Of a DNA stretch of 64,000 nucleotides, positions 57,798 through 64,000 are shown in pieces. This DNA is from Megalobrama amblycephala (Eukaryota; Chordata; Actinopteri; Cypriniformes; Xenocyprididae), in contig NC_063044.1 of the NCBI RefSeq assembly GCF_018812025.1, positions 41,051,243 through 41,115,242 on the forward strand, in the 5' to 3' direction. Made by a program: the position numbers and the translations under genes. How positions within the stretch are numbered: the first letter of the stretch is position 1; the number at the start of each line of letters is the position of its first letter. The notes below the pieces were generated by a model that had not been told where the DNA came from, did no database searches, and saw nothing but the letters and a program-made list of their open reading frames with translations.

Positions 57798-60700
57798 GTA
57801 CAGTCCAAAAGTTTGGAACCACTAAGATTTTAATGTTTTTAAAAGAAGTTTCGTCTGCTCACCAAGGCTACATTTATCTAATTAAAAATACAGTAAAAAA
57901 CAGTAATATTGTGAAATATTATTACAATTTAAAATAACTGTGTACTATTTAAATATATTTGACAAAGTAATTTATTCCTGTGATACAAAGCTGAATTTTC
58001 AGCATCGTTACTCCAGTCTTCAGTGTCACATGATCCTTCAGAAATCATTCTAATATGATGATTTGCTGCTCAATAAACATTTATGATTATTTTCAATGTT
58101 GAAAACAGTTGTGTACTTTTTTTTTTTTTTCAGGATTCCTTGATGAATAGAAAGTTCAAAAGAACAGCATTTATCTGAAATACAAAGCTTCTGTAGCATT
58201 ATACACTACCGTTCAAAAGTTTGGGGTCAGTAAGATTTTTTTAAAAAAAATTTTTGAAAAGAAATTAAAGAAATTAATACTTTTATTCAGCAAGGATGCA
58301 TTAAATCAATCAAAAGTGGCAGTAAAAACATTTATAATGTTACAAAAGATTAGATTTCAGATAAACACTGTTCTTTTGAACTTTCTATTCATCAAATAAT
58401 CCTGAAAAAAAATATTGTACACAAATATTTTGCACAATTGTACACATTAAATGTTTCTTGAGCAGCAGATCAGCATATTAGAATGATTTCTGAAGGATCA
58501 TGTGACACTGAAGACTGGAGTAATGATGCTGAAAATTCAGCTTTGCATCACAGGAATAAATTACTTTGTGAAATATATTTAAATAGTACACAGTTATTTT
58601 AAATTGTAATAATATTTCACAATATTACTGTTTTTTACTGTATTTTTAATTAAATAAATGTAGCCTTGGTGAGCAGACGAAACTTCTTTTAAAAACATTA
58701 AAAATCTTAGTGGTTCCAAACTTTTGGACTGTACTGTACTGTATATATAAGTCTATTGCAGAAAACAATAGGCTGTAGAATCACAGTGCAGTAACGTGTT
58801 TAAACCAGCAGATGTCATACTTTCAAACTTCTATTGATATGCATTTGTTATAGTCACATTCAAAGCACACAAAAAAAAAGAGCCATGAGAGAATTCTCAT
58901 ATTGCTCAAAACAAGACTTTAATATTAATTTTAAATGGCACAAATATTTCTGGACAACCACAGACCTCTCTAAATCAGATTATAAATAATTTGACATGTC
59001 CGTTTCCTTAAGATTTAATAACACTTAATATTTTACTTGCGGATTTGTTCCACCCTTCCCCGATTTTGATTTTACTGGCAAACAACACTGAATCATCTTT
59101 TGACAAATTTAGTTTCAGTCATAGTCAAGTGACTAAATTACATTTTAGTCACATTCTGTATTGTTACTTGGAGTTTTTTTTAGACGGTAGTTTTGTCTAT
59201 GAAAACAGTCATGACCTAAATGTAATTAAACTGTAATTGCGTTTCCACACCACAAACCCTGCAGTGTTACAGGCTAATTACTGGATAGAATATATTTAAT
59301 CTGAATAGTGTCCAACATATTGCAGCTTCTGACTGAGTTATTTCTGACTGTTTTCCCCATATAATGAAGTTTTGTACGTGTATAACCATTTTTAGCAATA
59401 CTAATTTAATAATAATTTTAAAAATCGTAAAATTCACAATATTACAGAATATTTCACAATATTACAGTTTTTTTGATCAAAATGTAGCTTTGGTGAGCAT
59501 AATTTTAAAAAATTAGCATATGTATTTTCTTTAATCTGTTAACAAAAGTACATTTTATGTTTATTTTAGGGCTGCACGATATATCAGAATTATCAAAATA
59601 TTGTAAATGTACATATCGCGACATGCATATCACAAAGGCATGCGATTTATGAATGATCTAAGTAGGTTACTACAAAACATTGCGAAAAGTGAATAGACTT
59701 GGTACGCGACTGTTACTTGCGTGACTTAACGTTAAGAGTTATTAACCGCAATAAGTTGCTGAACTCCTGTGGGTCTTACACTGTCTGCTGTCTGACACAC
59801 AAGCTGCCTCTCTTACAGCGTGAAATCCCTTCAGTTCACTTTTGCGCCTTATTGCACTCAAACGGTCAAATACACACACTGTTATGTCAAAATGTCTGTC
59901 TTGGTGACTTGAGAGTCTTAAGTGAACGTTATCAGTTGTGAAAAAAAAATCGAATGCGTTTCAGTAGGATCTGTGGCCATGCATTGGGTTTCAAAGGAAC
60001 AGTAGCCTAATACAGTAAACCTGCTGCTGTCTGTCAAACAACAAAAGATAAAGAGAAATTCACTCACTGCTCTTGCTCTTTATTATGAATCAATGTATAT
60101 TTAATTCATGTGAAATCAATGCAGTGTTTTAGATTTACATTTGATCATTCAATTTCTGTATTGTTTCTTACTTGAATGCTATTTCAAGTAAGAATTTGTC
60201 CTATTGTTCGTAGTTCTTATTTTTTAATAACCAAGGTAAATTAAAAATGACAAATACAACTAATCGTCCACTCCTAGTTTCAGATGTTTTTGTTTACCTG
60301 GATGATCTTGATGTTAAGATTTAGGTTGATATAACTATATATTATCGTTCAAAGATAATATAATTTTTTGGTATTTAAATATTGACAATTTTTTTTCATT
60401 TGTTTACATTGATGTTAAATTGACATTGACCAGAAGTGTTTTAGCATTACTTGAAAAAGTAATGTCACAAATTTGACACTTTCAGAAGTTGCAGTGATGA
60501 TTTCTTTTCCAGCAAGAATGCGAAACATATTTTGGTTCTATAATTTTTAAATATAATTTAAATTGATTTTACAATATCGTATCGCATATTGAATATCACA
60601 TTATTTAACAAGGTGTCGCATATTGCATTTTTCTTCAATATTGCACAGCCCTAGTTTACTTCAATCAAAAGTGCCTTTTCATTTGGTTGTCTTCTCATTT

Positions 60701-61740
60701 TCATAATGGAGAAAGTCAATAAAACCAAAGCCACAGCAATGCTTTGATTCTCTCTCCAGGTAGTGAAGTCCAAGGAGATAAGGAATTCTGAGGATTTGGC
60801 TCATGCATAATTTTATTTTTACTGAACAGCTGTGCAGGTCAGCACTTTGGATGATCTTTGACAGATCATGCCAAAAAAAGGAGACGAGGTGGGAGACACG
60901 AGACAAATTCAACCGCAATGCGCAAACCATCCAACTTTCAAAGCGCCGATTCAACCTCTAAAAACTGAAAATGGTGATTTTTAGAGTTTATTCAGACTGG
61001 TCAAGGCTGAGTTGCTGGCAAAAAACATGTCAGAGTCCATCCTGCTCAGTGGACCAAAGAGAGCTAGAGCTGTATATAGAAGACAGTCGCTCAGCTGATA
61101 GGTACAGAAAACTTAAAACAGGTTTGCTGAAAGCCAAGGCGCCGATGAGAATATCAATTAAGAGACAAATGACATTCCTCCTTCGGCTCTTAATAACTCA
61201 AAGTCACTGTTCTGTGACGGAAGTTCCTCTTACAGGAGGCCAAACTACATAAATAATCTGCCTTGAGACTTAACACCTGGCTTTGAGTCGGAAAAAAGAT
61301 TCCCATTTGCGGTGTGCGCAAGCATTTCTTCACGCCCCGGCTGACTTCAAACAAAGTCATTACACTGAGGCAGACTAGCAAGTAGCTCAATCTCGGCAGG
61401 TGAATCACCTGACACCGAACAGAAAGACGAAAGAAATGAGCAGAGTCCCCTTGATAAGACAGGAAGTCTTTAGAACACATCCGACTGTGTCACTCGTGAT
61501 GAGAAACGGTACAGAACTCAGGTGTTTGATCCATCTACTATAGCTCAAAATAATACAGTAGTGATGTGACGATTCCCTGGCATGTTTGGATGCTCTACTC
61601 ACCAGTCGAACCCTCTTGAGCCGCTCCTCCAGTTTTTCTTGCGCCTCACGTTCCCTCAGCACCCCCTCCAGCCTGCTGATCAGCTCCGCCGCAAACTTCT
61701 CCGGCTCAACGTGAATATCCTTTGGCATCCGGTTTGTGCG
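50183..61740 (-). CDS. axin1: axin1, 3' seven coding exons (partial gene)
   Basis: Axin1 is the cytoplasmic scaffold of the beta-catenin destruction complex. It binds GSK3, CK1, APC and beta-catenin, and polymerises through its C-terminal DIX domain with Dishevelled. The joined exons are 61740-61603, 57654-57107, 56478-56308, 56127-55879, 54153-54046, 53431-53282 and 50309-50183. They give 496 codons with every junction in phase and GT/AG sites throughout. Order: GSK3-binding helix, beta-catenin helix, His-rich linker, a central [14 protein letters not shown] region, a 36-codon exon and DIX. Human AXIN1 from the same point is of similar length. AXIN1 is favoured over AXIN2 by the RVRMEEEG-like, HVQRV and GRTAVRPA contexts. 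The N-terminal APC-binding RGS domain must lie beyond 64000. Confidence 0.93.
50482..50518. repeat. (TA)n microsatellite
   Basis: A TA dinucleotide run of about 18 units in the last axin1 intron. Confidence 0.9.
51345..52690 (+). mobile_element. L2-like LINE 3' fragment split by a MITE
   Basis: The plus strand reads [16 protein letters not shown], then a stretch ending LHWLPV at 51508. After the MITE (51508-52351) the same frame resumes KYRVEF. Then comes the C-terminal [22 protein letters not shown] segment (with frame changes) and a 3' tail ending in GGTGCTATAGAAAATAAAAT and ATT repeats. SRLDYCNALL...LHWLPV is the C-terminal signature of L2/CR1-type RT proteins. It is 5'-truncated. Confidence 0.78.
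51508..52351. mobile_element. Near-palindromic TTAA MITE inside LINE
   Basis: TTAA (51508-51511, 52348-52351) flanks AGGGTTAGTTCACCC and its complement. The arms stay complementary through ACTTTATTCAACAATATCTAG and a central TAGTGATGGG...CCCATCACTA unit that looks like an embedded hAT MITE core. It belongs to the same family as 45201-46670 and 1278-1646. Confidence 0.85.
52690..52985. repeat. Fragment of CAAAAGTTTGGGG MITE family
   Basis: It shares TAATTTATTCCTGTGATC, CACACGATCCTTCAGAAATC and AGAAAGTTCAAAAGAACAGC blocks with 42061-42635. The termini are missing. Confidence 0.7.
53110..53200. repeat. Right end of a TTAA-type MITE
   Basis: ACAACATGAGGGTGAGTAAA followed by TTTTTGGGTGAACTATCCCT matches the right end of the 9853-16484 element. 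The terminal TTAA has decayed to TTGA. Confidence 0.6.
53282..53431 (-). CDS. axin1: axin1 exon: DIX N-terminal half
   Basis: The acceptor is TTCATTTGCAG and the donor GTAAAT. It encodes [40 protein letters not shown] and LLTKKGSYR. This is the first DIX beta strands and helix, including the [11 protein letters not shown] core. Phase 2 in and phase 2 out. Confidence 0.96.
54046..54153 (-). CDS. axin1: axin1 36-codon exon (probable cassette exon)
   Basis: The acceptor GGTTGTTCCTCAG and donor GTATGT bound a 108-base exon encoding [36 protein letters not shown]. Human AXIN1 has an alternatively spliced exon of 36 residues at this place. Entry and exit phases are equal, so skipping keeps frame. 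Skipping in this species is inferred. Confidence 0.93.
54682..55627. mobile_element. hAT non-autonomous element
   Basis: The ends CAGTGCTGTCAACG and inverted TAGTGCTGTCAATCG are flanked by TTTTTAAC (54674-54681) and ATTTTAAC (55628-55635), 7 of 8 identical. TTAACGCATTAAAAATATTT and GATTAATATAGTTAATCG mark the common vertebrate hAT MITE group. It sits in the axin1 intron between the 36-codon exon and the preceding exon. Confidence 0.82.
55879..56127 (-). CDS. axin1: axin1 exon: central linker, TAGCAG acceptor
   Basis: It encodes [58 protein letters not shown] and [17 protein letters not shown]. The [16 protein letters not shown] helix is strongly conserved in AXIN1. The acceptor sequence is TTCCTTAGCAG, so splicing at the first AG starts at 56127 and at the second AG at 56124. 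The difference is one serine. The donor GTGAGG begins at 55878. Confidence 0.95.
56308..56478 (-). CDS. axin1: axin1 exon: linker, TAGCAG acceptor
   Basis: It encodes [40 protein letters not shown] and [17 protein letters not shown]. The NQKI.QWM.EGEKE segment matches human AXIN1. The acceptor reads CTGTAGCAG, offering starts at 56478 or 56475 (one residue difference). The donor GTGAGA begins at 56307. Confidence 0.95.
56545..57075. repeat. CAAAAGTTTGGGG-family MITE in axin1 intron
   Basis: The left ATAATTCAAAAGTTTGGGGG and right CCAAACTTTTGAATGGTAGT are inverted ends. The internal blocks match 42061-42635. Confidence 0.78.
57107..57654 (-). CDS. axin1: axin1 large exon: beta-catenin-binding region
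   Basis: The acceptor is TTCTTCCTACAG-like (CTGTAG on the coding strand) and the donor is GTATGT. It encodes 182 codons plus two bases, starting [10 protein letters not shown]. Exon residues 51-62 ([12 protein letters not shown]) form the helix that lies in the beta-catenin armadillo groove. Residues around [20 protein letters not shown] carry Ser/Thr sites of the kind phosphorylated by GSK3/CK1. A His-rich run ([13 protein letters not shown]) and [12 protein letters not shown] follow, both AXIN1 features. Confidence 0.96.
57762..57797. repeat. (TA)n(CA)n microsatellite
   Basis: A TA run passes into a short CA run directly beside the palindromic repeat. Confidence 0.9.
57796..58736. repeat. 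~940-bp near-palindrome in axin1 intron
   Basis: Arms at about 57796-58190 and 58345-58736 are complementary over nearly 400 bases. They begin CAGTACAGTCCAAAAGTTTG and end with its complement. TA flanks are possible at 57799-57800 and 58732-58733. The loop (about 58190-58345) starts with another family end, ACCGTTCAAAAGTTTGGGG. It belongs to the same family as 42061-42635 but as a full foldback. Confidence 0.88.
58737..59566 (-). other. axin1: axin1 intron, AT-rich
   Basis: No exon or matched repeat is seen. A CAATATTACAG and GGTGAGCATAATTTT fragment at 59450-59510 may be MITE debris. Confidence 0.4.
59567..60653. mobile_element. hAT non-autonomous element in axin1 intron
   Basis: The ends TAGGGCTGCACGATAT and ATATTGCACAGCCCTA are inverted. 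They are flanked by GTTTATTT (59559-59566) and GTTTACTT (60654-60661), 7 of 8 identical. No hAT transposase domain was recognised in the interior. Confidence 0.82.
60662..61602 (-). other. axin1: axin1 intron, repeat-poor block
   Basis: This is balanced, single-copy-looking sequence. TCF/LEF-like CTTTGAT (60742-60748) and CTTTGAC (60856-60862) occur 107 bases apart. Such 7-mers are frequent by chance, so regulatory function is only a possibility. Confidence 0.35.
61603..61740 (-). CDS. axin1: axin1 exon: GSK3-binding helix
   Basis: The acceptor CTTCCCATCAG and donor GTGAGT bound 46 codons, phase 0 to 0. The exon encodes [20 protein letters not shown] and [20 protein letters not shown], then [23 protein letters not shown] is the amphipathic helix that docks in the GSK3 C-lobe groove. 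The following helix LEERLKRVR leads into the EEEG of the next exon. It is the most 5' axin1 exon in the window. Confidence 0.96.
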
Positions 61741-64000
61741 CTGATGGGAAGAAGACAATGTGAGTCGGTACTCAAGGTCACCATTCACATTCAATATAAT
61801 GCCTTTAAAAAAGAAACTACAGCTGCTGATTACACAGGTATGTGAAGAGAACAATATCACATGACAGTGTAAAATACAATATTGAAAGCAGAAGAACTAG
61901 ACAGACAAAGACATATTTGGATATTGTGCTACTGAGAATTAATGCACTGATTCTGTCCACACACACACTAAAGTTTTAGTGTAAAAGCATCAGCTTAAAA
62001 GGACTTAAAGGATAGCAGGCTATAATACATCTTCGCTAATGCAATACAATATCGTTGATATTACTTTGGTCGAAAACAGGACCAACAAATGGTTGCAGGA
62101 ATGTGATCAGCTAAAGACAAAAAGAAGATGGTTTGGAAGATGGGAATATGGTTAGCGTAAATTATAAGCGACTCAAACACAGAACTTGCAGAGTAGCATT
62201 TACTGTGAATCAAGGCTGAAAATGAGCAGTGCTGTGCTTTGGCTTTATTCTGAAACATACAGTGCGTGAGACTATTTATTTATATAATTACATCACAACA
62301 GGCGTGATTTGATGATCACACTTAGCCATATCACATTCTCACCTCCATGCATTGTCAAAATTCATAAAAAAAAAAAAATAAATAAACTTTTTTTTTTTTT
62401 TTTTTTAAATGTGGTTGTCACAGAGAAAGTAGTTAATATTAACCGTTTAGTGTGTAAAATCAAACTGGTGTGATTTAAATAAACTTCCATTTGGTGCCTC
62501 ACTACTGAAAATCCTAACCTTTTTAAATCAAAGAATATGATTATTTTGTAACGTACTTGGATAACATCTACAGATCGCATCTTGTGACCAAACTAAATGT
62601 AAAAAAAACAACAACATTATTTATACTCTAACCTGATATTAAATGTACTACAACACCAAAAGAAAGGCCACAATTAAATTCGGTACTATAGGTAAAGGAA
62701 AGAAACTATTTTTTTTAATACACTACAGTTCAAATGTTTGGAGGTCGGTAAGATTTCTTAATGCTTTTGAAAATACTCTTCTGCTCACCAAGACTGCATT
62801 TATTTGATCAAAAATACAGTAAAAACAGTAATATTGTGAAATATTATTCCAGTGATGGTAAAGCTGAATTTTCAGCAGCCATTACTTCAGTCTTCAGTGT
62901 CACTTGGTCCTTATAAATCATTTTGAAAACAGATGTGCTGCTTAATATTTTTGTGCAAACCATGCTACATTTTTTCAGGATTCTTTGATGAATAGAAAGA
63001 TCAAAATAACAGTATTTATTTAAAATGAATCTCAATTGAAACACTTCTTGCTTAAAGTATCAACATAAATAAATATAAATATAAATACAATGAAATTATT
63101 TTAACTCCAAACTTTTGAAGTTTAATTTACTTTTGAAGGTAATGTACATTCCTCACAGTCTATGCATGTCTTCGGATAATTTTGGGAACTTTCAAACTGA
63201 AAATAATGTAAAGTATTAAGTAAACTACACAAGTCCTCCTCTAGCACAATAATCCCATGTCCTACCAGAATTATGCCCTATTTGAAACCATGGCAGAGGA
63301 AAAAAAACAGGCCAGAGGAAGCAGTCAGAAAACATACAACCTAACATGAGAAAAGGTTAAACACTCCAAAAATCAATCCACCTTCACATCTTACACTTGC
63401 AACATGAACCCAAAACTTATAACAAAGAGCTGACTATCAGATAATCACTCTTCATCTGAGAAGATTATGTGGCACAGGGGACAGCTGCATTGTACCATTT
63501 TCTCTTCTAAAACCAATGAAACTCCAAACAACAGACATCCAGGAAATGTATTATTCCAGAAGTCTGGAAAGAGAAAGAGAGAGATGGGGGAGGACACATG
63601 AAGAAATATAGTTGCAGGCAGTGCCTGGACAAGGTCCAATAAAACCCTTACAGGAGCCGTTAAAATTTTGATTACAGGGCCAAATCTGATCTAAAGTCTG
63701 TTTCAGCTTTCTTTGTTCTGGCCTTCTGTTTGCTTAAGATTCATCAGTCTCCTCCACAGCCCACACGGTTACATGCCCAGTGGAACTGCAGAATCTGTCA
63801 AGTCTTGACAAGGCGTTTTGGTTACTAACACTGCCTCCCTGCCGCAGACCACGCTTACAGAATATGAGAGAGCCTTTTAAACTTAACAGAGACAGAACGG
63901 GAGAATGCAACCAAAGGGGAAAAAAGAAATCTAAGTGAGAGAATGTTAAAGGTTTAGAACCACAAACATAGTGTGAATGTAATGTGCAACACAAGAAGAG
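61741..64000 (-). other. axin1: axin1 upstream intron (continues past window)
   Basis: No further axin1 exon is recognised before the window ends. It contains the MITE at 62720-63125 and A/T runs at 62365-62407. The rest is AT-rich to balanced with no supported gene. Confidence 0.5.
62720..63125. repeat. CAAAAGTTTGGGG-family MITE
   Basis: The left CACTACAGTTCAAATGTTTG, the internal CTGCTCACCAAGACTGCATT and GATGAATAGAAAGATCAAAA blocks, and the right CTCCAAACTTTTGAAG match the family, with decay. Confidence 0.72.

Overview
This is vertebrate nuclear DNA, most likely from a cyprinid-type teleost (carp, goldfish or zebrafish relative). The evidence is spliced exons of the Wnt scaffold gene axin1, a fish-type pim-like kinase remnant, and many fish repeat classes: a DIRS retrotransposon, Tc1 transposons, L2/Rex1-like LINEs, hAT MITEs and MITEs flanked by TTAA. 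There is no operon structure, CRISPR array, tRNA or rRNA that I can support. The species call is an inference from repeat style and protein similarity.

Positions 1-48000 are gene-poor and rich in transposons. A Tc1-derived foldback element (92-898) comes first. It is followed by an almost complete, inactivated DIRS retrotransposon (2451-8657) with gag-like, reverse transcriptase/RNase H/methyltransferase-like and tyrosine recombinase regions, inverted terminal repeats and an internal complementary region. From 9853 to 16484 there is a nest of transposons: a TTAA MITE is split by material holding a TA-flanked element, which holds a LINE, which holds a 2.5-kb terminal-inverted-repeat element, which holds two more MITEs. 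Further right are a gag-like remnant (17.9-18.5 kb), three Tc1 copies (19.2, 36.9 and 39.5 kb), a broken pim-like kinase gene (32.1-33.8 kb), an inverted pair of ~960-bp TTAA elements (32.4 and 38.3 kb), and a dense MITE cluster (43.8-46.7 kb).

Positions 48056-61740 hold the 3' two-thirds of axin1 on the minus strand. Seven coding exons (496 codons) cover the GSK3-binding helix, the beta-catenin-binding helix, a 36-codon probable cassette exon and the DIX domain with the stop codon, followed by a probable 2.1-kb 3' UTR. The RGS domain and start codon lie beyond the right edge. Two consecutive exons have TAGCAG tandem acceptors. The introns carry an L2 LINE fragment, a TTAA MITE, two hAT elements with near-perfect 8-bp target duplications, and a ~940-bp near-palindrome.

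The only host gene that appears functional is axin1, a scaffold that brings GSK3, CK1, APC and beta-catenin together. Everything else is mobile DNA or its debris. I found no convincing unknown biological system. The most informative structures are the DIRS internal complementary region, the multi-level nest, the repeated TTAA insertions and the axin1 splice-site features.
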